Shown here one piece after another: positions 1 to 6,265 of a DNA stretch of 14,908 nt. The stretch spans positions 1 to 14,908 of the forward strand of contig VSNO01000117.1 in NCBI GenBank assembly GCA_009774375.1, written 5' to 3'. The notes beneath the pieces were generated by a model that saw nothing but the letters and a program-made list of their open reading frames with translations, had not been told where the DNA came from and did no database searches. Source of the stretch: Lachnospiraceae bacterium. GTDB lineage: Bacteria; Bacillota; Clostridia; Lachnospirales; Lachnospiraceae. A program made the translations under genes and the position numbers. Within the stretch, counting starts at the first letter, position 1. Every line of letters begins with the position of its first letter.

Positions 1-78
1 GATCAGGGTACTGCAGACACGCTGACGGGTGTCCGCGCGCGAGTATCCGGTCAGAAAAGGGAGGGATGGTCAAGATGA
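1..78 (+). CDS. Possible 3' end of an upstream gene (25 codons visible)
   Basis: Frame 1 is open from the left edge to a TGA at 76-78. That stop overlaps the ATG of the next gene at 75 as an ATGA junction, the usual sign of translational coupling inside an operon. The visible residues (starting DQGTADTLTG) match no family I recognise. The stretch is short enough that an open frame could be chance, and it could instead be leader DNA. The ATGA overlap is the only positive evidence. Confidence 0.3.
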   Translation, partial: DQGTADTLTGVRARVSGQKREGWSR

Positions 79-1550
79 GGACGAATCCGATGCTTTTGAT
101 AGATTTTTACAAGGCAGTGCACTCCGACATGCTGCCGGACGGGATCGAGAGATCCGTGTCCTATTTTACGCCGCGCATGAGCCGCGTGAAAATGTGGGAT
201 CATGTCGTGATGTTCGGACTGCAGGCATTTATTAAGACATACTTGATCGAATATTTCAATGAGGCGTTTTTTGACAGGGAGCCGGACGAGGTGGTCGGTA
301 CGTATGACAGGGTGCTTGGCGCCGCGCTTGGCAGGAAGGCATATCGGACAGAAAAGATCGAGAAGCTTCACGGGCTGGGTTATCTTCCGATCGAGATCAG
401 GGCGCTCCCGGAGGGAACAAAGGTTCCGATGCATGTGCCGATGTTTGAGATCAGCAATACGCACCCGGACTTTGCGTGGCTGCCGCAGGCGCTGGAGTCC
501 CTGATTAGCGCGGAACTGTGGCACCCGATGATCAGTGCGACAGTCGGTGCTGCCTACAGGGAGATCGTCAACAGGTATTATGATCTATCGGTGGACGATG
601 CGGTGTCGAGGGCAAGGGCGCTGGGCGACTTTTCATTCCGCGGTCAGGAGTGCCTGCAGTCGGCGGTGAAGTCCAGTGCGGGCTGGTGCCTGTCTTTTTT
701 AAACACGGCGACTGTTCCGGCCATACTGTTTTTGGAGCAGATGTATTGCTGTGACTGTACTAGGGAGCCGGTTGCTTTCGGGGCTGTCAGCACGGAGCAC
801 TCTGTGATGTGCAGTAATTACGCTGTCGATGGCGACGAGATCACGCTGCTGCGGAGGCTGCTCACAGAGATCTATCCGGACACGAGTTTTTCGGCAGTGC
901 TTGATTCCTATGATTACTGGAATGTCATCGACCATGTGATACCGCAGTTGAAAAAGGAGATCATGGCGCACAACGGCTGTATGCTGATGCGCGGCGACAG
1001 CGGGGACTGTGTGGAGGTCGTGACCAAAACGGTGTTCAGATTGTGGGATATTTTTGGCGGAACCGTAAACGCTAAGGGATATAAGGTGCTCGACCCGCAT
1101 GTGAAGGCGATCTATGGAGACAGCATCACCATACAGAGATGCGAGGAAATATACAGGATCCTGATCGCGAACGGTTTTGCGTGCAGCAATGTCGCGCTGG
1201 GCGTGGGGAGTTTCAGCATGCAGTGTGTCGAGGAGGAAAACGTGTTGAAGCCGTTCACCAGGGATACGTTCAGCTTCTGCATCAAGGCGACCTACTGCGA
1301 GGTGGACGGCAGGCCGGTCCCGGTCTTCAAGGATCCGAAGGAGGGGAGCTTCAAGAAGAGCCAGCGGGGAATGTGCCGCGTGTACCGGGACGAGAGCGGG
1401 GCGCTGGCCTTTCAGGACGGTTACACAGGTGAAGGGATCCTCGGGAAAGAGAATCTGTTGGAAACGGTATTCCGTGACGGGGTACTCTTGAAGGAGCAGT
1501 CGCTTGCCGAGATCAGGAACAGGCTTAATGACGGAGATTTTGGAGCTTGA
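75..1550 (+). CDS. Nicotinate/nicotinamide phosphoribosyltransferase (NAMPT family)
   Basis: This 491-residue protein matches the NAMPT/NAPRT family over its full length, close to human NAMPT in size. It would transfer phosphoribose from PRPP to a pyridine base, making NMN or nicotinate mononucleotide for NAD salvage in the cytosol. Visible landmarks are the N-terminal LLIDFYKAVHSDMLPDG, the FRGQE segment, TEHS with the catalytic-type His (about residue 242), MRGDSGD with the PRPP and base-binding Arg and Asp (about 306 and 308), KGYKVL, GVGSFSMQ and VFKDP. The position of NAMPT Asp219, which favours nicotinamide, appears to be Ala (NTATV), so nicotinate may be preferred. I chose ATG 75 over ATG 66 because GGGAGGG (59-65) touches 66 but sits 9 nt from 75, and 75 forms the ATGA overlap. 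The NAD synthetase gene lies 84-93 bp downstream, depending on its start. Confidence 0.9.
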   Translation: MRTNPMLLIDFYKAVHSDMLPDGIERSVSYFTPRMSRVKMWDHVVMFGLQAFIKTYLIEYFNEAFFDREPDEVVGTYDRVLGAALGRKAYRTEKIEKLHGLGYLPIEIRALPEGTKVPMHVPMFEISNTHPDFAWLPQALESLISAELWHPMISATVGAAYREIVNRYYDLSVDDAVSRARALGDFSFRGQECLQSAVKSSAGWCLSFLNTATVPAILFLEQMYCCDCTREPVAFGAVSTEHSVMCSNYAVDGDEITLLRRLLTEIYPDTSFSAVLDSYDYWNVIDHVIPQLKKEIMAHNGCMLMRGDSGDCVEVVTKTVFRLWDIFGGTVNAKGYKVLDPHVKAIYGDSITIQRCEEIYRILIANGFACSNVALGVGSFSMQCVEEENVLKPFTRDTFSFCIKATYCEVDGRPVPVFKDPKEGSFKKSQRGMCRVYRDESGALAFQDGYTGEGILGKENLLETVFRDGVLLKEQSLAEIRNRLNDGDFGA

Positions 1551-1576
1551 CATTTTTTGGGAGCACATTATAGGAT
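1547..1576 (+). promoter_or_regulatory. Candidate promoter upstream of nadE
   Basis: A consensus -35 box TTGACA (1547-1552) overlaps the stop codon of the phosphoribosyltransferase gene. After an 18-nt spacer comes TAGGAT (1571-1576), a 4/6 match to the -10 box. It could give nadE and the Nudix gene a promoter of their own. No inverted repeat of an NrtR type is obvious around it. The weak -10 makes the call moderate. Confidence 0.4.
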
Positions 1577-1634
1577 ATATACAGGTGTGCAGTGACTTTT
1601 TTGTATCTTAATCATAAAAAGAAAAAGGAATGGA

Positions 1635-3602
1635 TTGTTGAAGATGGAGAACGCATTGGAGTTATTTCGGGCAGCGGCGGTCGCGCCGCGTGTCCACATA
1701 GGAAATGTTGCAAAAAACCGCCAGGAGATCATCAAGGTGTATGACAGCCTGGCAGAGCAGGCGGACCTGGTCGTGACGCCGGAGCTCTCGCTCACAGGGT
1801 ACACCTGCGCAGACCTGTTTAACAACCGGAATTTACTGGACAGGGCGCGCAGGGGGCTGTATGATCTGACCATGTACACAAAAAAATACGGCGAAAACGG
1901 GGCGGTGCTGGTCGTCGGCGTTCCACTGGAGAAAGAGGGAGAACTTTTTAACTGTGCGGCGGTGATCCACAATGGCGGACTGGCGGCAGTCGTGCCAAAG
2001 ACGTATCTGCCAAACTACGGTGAATTTTATGAAAAAAGGTGGTTCTGCGCCGGTGAGCGCGACGCGCAGGAACTGGAGATCGTATGCGGGATGGAAAAAC
2101 TGCAGACGACTTTTGGCAACAATGTCATCCTGGAGATCGGTACTGATAAAAGGGTCTGTGTCGGCATCGAGATCTGTGAGGACGCGTGGGCGCCGATCTC
2201 GCCGGGACGGCTCCTGGCGCTGAACGGGGCGGAGATCATTGTCAATCTCTCTGCCTCCAACGAGGTGATCGGCAAGGCGCAGTACCGGAAAAATATGCTG
2301 GGTGCCGCGTCGGCGGGCTGCATCTGCGGCTATGTGTATGTGTCTGCGGGACAGTATGAGTCCACTTCGGATCTGGTGTTCAGCGGGCATACGCTGATGT
2401 ATGAGAACGGCAAGCTTCTCGGGGAGGGAAGACCGTTCAGCGATACGGTGCTCGTGAAGGATTTTAACCTCACGAAGATCCGGCATGACAGGATCGCGAA
2501 CAAGACGTATTCCGAATGCAAAAATAATTTTTCAACACGGTGCTATCGCAGACTGACCTGCAGAAAGCCGCTCATGGAGAAGCGGGAACTGCTGGCGAAA
2601 CTGTCCATCACGCCGTTTGTGCCGTCCTCGAACCGCAGGGAGCGGTGTCTTGATATTTTTCAGATGCAGGTCACTGCGCTTGCAAGGCGCATCGAGGCGA
2701 CGAAGAGCAGATGCGTCGTGGTCGGCGTGTCGGGCGGTCTGGACTCGACGCTCGCGCTGCTGGTGTCCGCGCAGGCAGTCAGGGATCTGGGGCTTTCCGC
2801 AGACACGGTGATGGGGATCACGATGCCGGGGTTTGGCACCACGGACCGCACGAAGAACAATTCTGTCGCACTGATGCAGTATCTGGGCTGTGCGGTCAGG
2901 GAGATCGGCATCGCCGACTCGGTGAGACAGCATTTCAAAGATATCGGGCAGGATGAAAATGTGCATGACGTCACCTATGAAAATTGTCAGGCGCGGGAGC
3001 GCACGCAGATCCTGATGGATGTGGCGAACAGGGAGGGCGGCTTTGTCGTCGGCACGGGCGATCTTTCGGAGCTTGCCCTCGGGTGGTGCACGTACAATGG
3101 CGACCATATGAGCATGTACGCTGTCAACACGAGCATTCCCAAGACGCTGGTGCGCACGCTGGTCGACGAGGTGGGGCACTATATGGACGAGAACGGGTTT
3201 GCCGGAATGAGAAAAGTGATTGAAGATATCATCGACACGCCGGTAAGTCCGGAGCTGCTTCCGCCGAATGCGGACGGAACCATCGCGCAGAAGACGGAGG
3301 AGACGGTCGGATCTTATATACTGCATGACTTTTTCCTGTACTATACACTGAGATACGGAATGACGCCGGCCGAGATCTTTGCACTGTGTCAGGAGGCGGT
3401 GCGCCGCAGCGGCGAGTATAAGTTCAGCGACGAGGAGATCGCCAGGTGGCAGAACGTATTTTACAGCCGGTTTTTCAGGCAGCAGTTTAAGCGCAACTGT
3501 ATGCCGGACGGCGTCAAGGTAGGCTCCGTGTCCGTGAGCCCGCGCGGGGACCTGCGCCTGCCGGCGGAGGTCGAGCCGGAGGAGTTTATGGGATATGAAT
3601 AA
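1635..3602 (+). CDS. nadE: Glutamine-dependent NAD+ synthetase
   Basis: This protein of about 655 residues has the two-domain architecture of glutamine-dependent NAD+ synthetase, which converts deamido-NAD to NAD with ATP and glutamine. The N-terminal nitrilase-type glutaminase domain (about 10-290) shows the Glu-Lys-Cys triad: E50 in TPELSLTGYTC, K122 in PKTYLPNYGEF and C181 in EICEDAW. The C-terminal synthetase domain carries the pyrophosphatase loop SGGLDS at 366-371, GTGDLSELALGW and SIPKTLV. Both halves look intact. The start is uncertain: TTG 1635 and TTG 1638 lie 4 and 7 nt after AAGGAA (1625-1630), while the first ATG, at 1644, lies 13 nt after it. The alternatives differ by at most three residues. 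The stop overlaps the next gene by 8 nt, which argues for cotranscription with the Nudix gene. Confidence 0.95.
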   Translation: MLKMENALELFRAAAVAPRVHIGNVAKNRQEIIKVYDSLAEQADLVVTPELSLTGYTCADLFNNRNLLDRARRGLYDLTMYTKKYGENGAVLVVGVPLEKEGELFNCAAVIHNGGLAAVVPKTYLPNYGEFYEKRWFCAGERDAQELEIVCGMEKLQTTFGNNVILEIGTDKRVCVGIEICEDAWAPISPGRLLALNGAEIIVNLSASNEVIGKAQYRKNMLGAASAGCICGYVYVSAGQYESTSDLVFSGHTLMYENGKLLGEGRPFSDTVLVKDFNLTKIRHDRIANKTYSECKNNFSTRCYRRLTCRKPLMEKRELLAKLSITPFVPSSNRRERCLDIFQMQVTALARRIEATKSRCVVVGVSGGLDSTLALLVSAQAVRDLGLSADTVMGITMPGFGTTDRTKNNSVALMQYLGCAVREIGIADSVRQHFKDIGQDENVHDVTYENCQARERTQILMDVANREGGFVVGTGDLSELALGWCTYNGDHMSMYAVNTSIPKTLVRTLVDEVGHYMDENGFAGMRKVIEDIIDTPVSPELLPPNADGTIAQKTEETVGSYILHDFFLYYTLRYGMTPAEIFALCQEAVRRSGEYKFSDEEIARWQNVFYSRFFRQQFKRNCMPDGVKVGSVSVSPRGDLRLPAEVEPEEFMGYE

Positions 3603-4503
3603 AGACTTTTTGGATTCATACGATATCAGCCAGTACGACCGACCGTCCATCGCTGCGGACGTCGCCGTGTTCTCTATCGGGAGAAAGCAGCCAGCGGACT
3701 CCGATTACCGCAGGCTTCCTGTCAAAACGCTGCGGATCTTGCTGATCAGGCGCGCCGAGCAGCCGTTTCAGGGCGAGTGGGCGCTTCCTGGCGGGTTTAT
3801 GCAGAAGGGGGAGACGATCCAGGAGACTGCAAGGCGCGAGCTCAAGGAGGAGACGGGAACAGACAAGGCGTATCTGCAGTTGTGCGGGGTGTTCAGTGAC
3901 AGCGGCCGCGATCCCAGAGGGTGGATCGTCTCGCAGGCATTTGCTGCGGTGCTGAATGAGGACGACCTTGCAAACGGGCATCTCGAGGCGAGCGGTGATG
4001 CGGGTGAGGCGGCATGGTTTGACATCACTGTGCGTAAGACGGCAGACAGGAAGCTGGAGCAGGGGAATGGCGTCACCTGCGACCGCGAGTATGAGCTGCT
4101 GCTGCAAAACAGCGAGACAGCAGACGCAGAAACGGCTGCCAGTCTCCGGGCAGTGATCCGGGAACACATTGAATACCTCGACTATCATGAGATCGTCACT
4201 TATGAGATCGCGGAGTCGCGGGGGATCGCATTTGACCATGCAAAGATCATCACCAGTGTCTTTAACGATCTCAGGCGTATGCTGGGGAGCGATATACGGA
4301 TCGCTTTTGACTTTATGCCCGAATATTTTACCCTGACAGATCTGCAGGAGGCGGTGGAACTGATATCGGGGCAGGAGCTGATCAAACCCAATTTCCGCCG
4401 GAAGGTCGCAGAGTATGTGACCGAGACGGACAGGCTGACACAAAACGGCGGCCACAGGCCGGCAAAGGCGTTTGTCAGAAATCTTGAGCGTTTTTATCAG
4501 TAG
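3595..4503 (+). CDS. NrtR-like Nudix protein with C-terminal winged helix
   Basis: This 302-residue protein combines a Nudix domain (about 15-150) with a C-terminal winged-helix region (about 195-290) of the NrtR type, the Nudix-related regulators of NAD metabolism. The C-terminal motif is MPEYFTLTDLQEA followed by NFRRKVAEYV (about 241-275), typical of NrtR and related Nudix proteins. The Nudix box at 67-89 keeps every catalytic position: G67, E73, R81-E82, E85-E86 and G88. Characterised NrtR repressors often have a degenerate box and bind ADP-ribose as effector, so this protein could be an active ADP-ribose-type hydrolase, a regulator, or both. It overlaps nadE by 8 nt, with GGAGGAG inside the nadE end as ribosome binding site. 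Context supports a role in NAD control, but DNA binding is inferred and I found no clear operator. Confidence 0.85.
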   Translation: MNKDFLDSYDISQYDRPSIAADVAVFSIGRKQPADSDYRRLPVKTLRILLIRRAEQPFQGEWALPGGFMQKGETIQETARRELKEETGTDKAYLQLCGVFSDSGRDPRGWIVSQAFAAVLNEDDLANGHLEASGDAGEAAWFDITVRKTADRKLEQGNGVTCDREYELLLQNSETADAETAASLRAVIREHIEYLDYHEIVTYEIAESRGIAFDHAKIITSVFNDLRRMLGSDIRIAFDFMPEYFTLTDLQEAVELISGQELIKPNFRRKVAEYVTETDRLTQNGGHRPAKAFVRNLERFYQ

Positions 4504-4547
4504 GGAGCTGCTGTCTGAATAACAGGATTATAAGGAGATATCTTACA

Positions 4548-4916
4548 ATGGAGCTTAAGAAGATCGACCAGGATTTTTCAGTATGCAAAGTGGCAGATTA
4601 TACACTTGTAGATCTGAATGCAGCGTTTTGCTTTGTCGGAAAAACAGATGAGGAAAACTCTCTGGTATGTCTTACAAAAGATGTGCCGCCGAATGCAACG
4701 GAGCGCTCTGACGGCTGGAAAGCCTTTCGCATTCAGGGGATCCTGGACTTTTCGCTGATCGGGATCCTGTCTGGAATCTCGGGGATCCTGGCTGAAAATA
4801 AGATCGGGATCTTTGTGGTCTCAACCTTTAACACAGACTATGTGCTGACAAAGAAGGAGGAATATCAAAAGACGGTCCGGGTTCTTGGAAACGCAGGGTA
4901 TAAGATCATAGAGTGA
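4548..4916 (+). CDS. ACT domain-containing protein
   Basis: This 122-residue soluble protein resembles the short bacterial ACT-domain proteins of the ACT_7/CASTOR-like group. The visible pattern is an N-terminal strand (FSVCKVADY), a segment ending GWKAFRIQGIL, then the glycine- and isoleucine-rich helix GILSGISGILAENKIGIF leading into STFNTDYVLT, and a C-terminal helix. ACT domains bind small ligands, often amino acids, and act as allosteric or sensory modules. No enzyme domain is attached, so the partner and ligand are unknown. The start has a good AAGGAGAT about 10 nt upstream. The gene lies 44 bp after the Nudix gene with no terminator between, so it may share the transcript, but I see no functional tie to NAD metabolism. 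Confidence 0.8.
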   Translation: MELKKIDQDFSVCKVADYTLVDLNAAFCFVGKTDEENSLVCLTKDVPPNATERSDGWKAFRIQGILDFSLIGILSGISGILAENKIGIFVVSTFNTDYVLTKKEEYQKTVRVLGNAGYKIIE

Positions 4917-5039
4917 CAGGGATAAAAGGGCACAGGGAATATCAAGATGGTAGGCGGTTAGCCCTCTCCGGAGGGAATGTGACCCTCCGATTACATAGAA
5001 ACCCGCAAGGGAATCGAAAGGAAAGGAGGGCTGAAGCGA

Positions 5040-5144
5040 ATGTTGACGATAGAAGGATTGATTTCAGTGCTTGGCTTATGCCTGACCTGTTTCGGTCTTG
5101 GATACGCCATCGGCAGCAAAAATAATAACAAAACACAAAAATAG
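5040..5144 (+). CDS. 34-aa single-TM peptide, probable type I toxin
   Basis: ATG 5040 follows an excellent AAAGGAGGG (5022-5030) at 9 nt spacing and opens a 34-codon frame ending at TAG 5142-5144. The peptide starts MLTIEGLISVLGLCLTCFGL. It has one hydrophobic segment (about residues 3-25, ending GYAIGS), then a short polar, basic tail with three lysines. That is the layout of small membrane toxins from type I toxin-antitoxin loci and of the short holin-like toxin peptides of Firmicutes, which depolarise the membrane when overproduced. I recall similar peptides in other Lachnospiraceae but cannot verify this here. A convergent antisense RNA, sequesterable Shine-Dalgarno and long-range mRNA pairing support the toxin reading. 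It could instead be a harmless regulatory small membrane protein. Confidence 0.6.
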   Translation: MLTIEGLISVLGLCLTCFGLGYAIGSKNNNKTQK

Positions 5145-5249
5145 CCGCCCACCCGACCAAAGGTTACGGCTATCCTGTGACTAAATAATCGGGCTAACCG
5201 TCTATCGGTAGCTCCTGTTGGGCATCTGTTAGCGCAGATGTCCTTCTTT
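5130..5249 (-). ncRNA. Predicted antisense antitoxin RNA (about 120 nt)
   Basis: A minus-strand RNA is predicted from about 5249 (7 nt past the -10 box at 5256-5261) to the T-run at about 5130. It is complementary to the last codons of the mini-ORF and to the whole 3' UTR. On the minus strand it can fold a 5' hairpin (5220-5243), a middle hairpin from GCTACCG and CGGTTAGC, and a 3' terminator hairpin (5141-5173). Overlap at the 3' end of the toxin message is the arrangement known for TxpA/RatA and BsrG/SR4 in Bacillus subtilis, where the antisense RNA blocks translation or triggers decay. The boundaries are inferred from promoter and terminator only. Confidence 0.55.
5141..5173 (-). terminator. 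Rho-independent terminator of the antisense RNA
   Basis: On the minus strand, ATAGCCG and CGGCTAT form a 7-bp stem (+ coordinates 5167-5173 and 5141-5147) with a 19-nt loop. The loop can add an inner ACC/GGT pairing. The stem runs directly into TTTTTGTGTTTTG on the minus strand (5140 downward). On the + strand no T-run follows, so it is directional. Confidence 0.6.
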
Positions 5250-5250
5250 A
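5220..5250 (+). terminator. Rho-independent terminator of the mini-ORF transcript
   Basis: GGGCATCTG (5220-5228) and CAGATGTCC (5235-5243) form a 9-bp stem with one G-U pair and a 6-nt loop, followed by TTCTTTATG. It lies 75 nt after the stop codon and just inside the predicted antisense start. On the other strand the same hairpin is the 5' stem-loop of the antisense RNA. Confidence 0.55.
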
Positions 5251-5255
5251 TGTTC

Positions 5256-5284
5256 AATATACCACAATATTCAGAGTGCTGCAA
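5256..5284 (-). promoter_or_regulatory. Minus-strand promoter for the antisense RNA
   Basis: On the minus strand, TTGCAG (+ 5279-5284) and TATATT (+ 5256-5261) are separated by exactly 17 nt. Each is close to the sigma-A consensus. There is no minus-strand protein gene to serve. The only product is the short RNA that ends at the hairpin at 5141-5173. Confidence 0.65.
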
Positions 5285-5354
5285 GCATTTTTTGTATATA
5301 GAAATTTAAGTGCAAAATTTTGAAATAAAAGACTGAAAATAGAAACAATAAAAA

Positions 5355-5426
5355 TTTATCGAAAAACGATAAAAAGTTATTGCATTTCGATGACGAGAGT
5401 GGTAATATAAAAACACGGAATTTCCG
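5355..5426 (+). promoter_or_regulatory. Promoter and operator of the DUF2975/XRE operon
   Basis: TTGCAT (5380-5385) and TAATAT (5403-5408) with a 17-nt spacer form a strong promoter. Immediately upstream lies a perfect inverted repeat, TTTATCG (5355-5361), five A residues, CGATAAA (5367-5373), suited to a dimeric repressor. A second short inverted repeat, CGGAA-T-TTCCG (5416-5426), covers the likely start of transcription. The small XRE regulator encoded in this operon is the natural candidate to bind one of these, by analogy with autoregulated XRE genes. The rest of the 5285-5458 gap is AT-rich with no other feature I can support. Confidence 0.6.
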
Positions 5427-5458
5427 GAGTCGGAAGGAATGAAAAGGATGGAGAGACG

Positions 5459-5920
5459 ATGAAAAAGGAAACGGTTATCATTTTTACAAAATATCTGCTG
5501 GACTTCATGTACTTTGCGGGGATCGCCGTGACAGTGCTGCTACCCGTTCCGGGGCTGGTGCAGAGGGTGGCGGCGTTCCTGGATTTTCACGATTTCGAGG
5601 GGCGCTACACAGAGATCATCATGATCTATTTTATTCTCGGGATCCTGGCGGTTCTGATACTCGGCGAGCTGCGCAAGATGTTTCGGACAGTCTTGAAGGA
5701 CGACTGCTTTGTGAAGGAAAATGTGGTCAGCCTGCAGCGGATGGGAACCTACAGTTTTGTGATCGCGGTGATCTGCCTGCTGCGGACAGTGCTCTATATG
5801 ACGATCGCCATGCTGGTCCTGGTGCTGGTCTTTATCATAGCGGGGCTGTTCAGCAAAGTGCTCGCCTTTGTGTTTGACAGGGCGGTGGAGTATAAGCTGG
5901 AAAATGACCTGACGATCTAG
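5459..5920 (+). CDS. DUF2975 family membrane protein
   Basis: This 153-residue protein has four predicted membrane segments (about residues 8-28, 52-68, 97-112 and 115-135). The segment FRTVLKDDCFVKENVVSLQRMG between segments two and three is typical of DUF2975 (dpF-eeN-rLr-iG pattern), as is the C-terminal AVEYKLENDLTI. DUF2975 proteins are of unknown function and are regularly encoded next to a tiny YozG-like XRE regulator, as here. The pair may form a membrane sensor and repressor unit, which is inference. ATG 5459 is preceded by GGATGGAGAG, and two nearby ATGs (5439, 5448) are out of frame. The regulator gene begins 26 nt after the stop. Confidence 0.85.
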   Translation: MKKETVIIFTKYLLDFMYFAGIAVTVLLPVPGLVQRVAAFLDFHDFEGRYTEIIMIYFILGILAVLILGELRKMFRTVLKDDCFVKENVVSLQRMGTYSFVIAVICLLRTVLYMTIAMLVLVLVFIIAGLFSKVLAFVFDRAVEYKLENDLTI

Positions 5921-5946
5921 ATTTTATTCAGAAAGGCAATGTGACA

Positions 5947-6174
5947 ATGGCGATAATAATCAATCTTGACGTGATGATGGCAAAACGAAAGGTCGGGCTC
6001 ACAGAGCTTGCAAAGGAAGTGGACATCACGCTGGCAAACCTGTCGATCTTAAAAAACAATAAGGCAAAGGCGGTGCGGCTGTCAACGCTCGACGCGATCT
6101 GCAAGGCGCTGCAGTGCCAGCCGGGAGATATTCTGGAATATGTTGAGTCCGATGATGAGGAGGAGGATGTATGA
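5947..6174 (+). CDS. Small XRE/Cro-type helix-turn-helix regulator (YozG-like)
   Basis: This regulator of about 75 residues is almost entirely one Cro/C1-type HTH domain. The visible pattern is INLDVMMAKRKVGLTELAKE, then the recognition-helix region ITLANLSILKNNKAKAVRLS, then LDAICKALQCQPGDILEYV and an acidic tail. This form is the usual partner of DUF2975 proteins. It probably represses its own operon through the inverted repeat at 5355-5373. I prefer ATG 5947, 10 nt after AGAAAGG (5930-5936); GTG 5941 would add two residues with poor spacing. It sits between the DUF2975 and DUF4173 genes on the same strand, so all three may be cotranscribed. Confidence 0.85.
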   Translation: MAIIINLDVMMAKRKVGLTELAKEVDITLANLSILKNNKAKAVRLSTLDAICKALQCQPGDILEYVESDDEEEDV

Positions 6175-6265
6175 CAGACCGATATGATGAGATCAGGGAT
6201 CCCTGACTGGACTGGCAGAGTAGGTGAATGAAAGTGATAATGAATTGGGAAAGGAAGGATGAAAA

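Larger units (their letters stand above)
4948..5250 (+). ncRNA. Predicted toxin mRNA with metastable 5' and 3' elements
   Basis: The stretch around the mini-ORF at 5040 looks like a self-contained transcript. Positions 4948-4964 can pair with 5191-5207 over 17 bp, including 4 G-U pairs; the core CGGTTAGCCC (4955-4964) and GGGCTAACCG (5191-5200) match perfectly. The 5' UTR has alternating complements: CCCTC 4962-4966, GGAGGG 4970-4975, CCCTCC 4983-4988 and the Shine-Dalgarno GGAGGG 5025-5030. The Shine-Dalgarno can therefore be hidden or freed by competing hairpins. The 5' boundary is inferred. The only promoter I could suggest is weak (GTGACA 4913-4918 with GAATAT 4937-4942), and readthrough from the ACT gene is possible. 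Confidence 0.5.

Noticed and set aside
16..33. GACAC/GTGTC inverted repeat near the left edge as a possible NrtR operator
   Set aside because: The arms are only 5 bp, the match to any NrtR motif is poor and the stretch may be coding.
1563..1598. GCAC...GTGC followed by T6 as an attenuator before nadE
   Set aside because: The stem is only about 4-6 bp with a large loop, and the T-run is 6 nt away from it.
2532..3650. 372-codon open frame on the minus strand opposite nadE
   Set aside because: It lies entirely against a well-supported nadE reading frame, has no recognisable domain and is rich in Arg, His and Leu, as expected from the antisense of a GC-biased gene.
4737..4800. Three GGGATCCTG copies in the ACT-domain gene
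   Set aside because: They encode repeated Gly-Ile-Leu in the normal glycine-rich ACT helix, so protein sequence explains the repeat.
4913..5125. 70-codon frame overlapping the mini-ORF in another frame
   Set aside because: It has no Shine-Dalgarno, no motif and a composition unlike a real protein. The 34-codon frame has the strong ribosome binding site.
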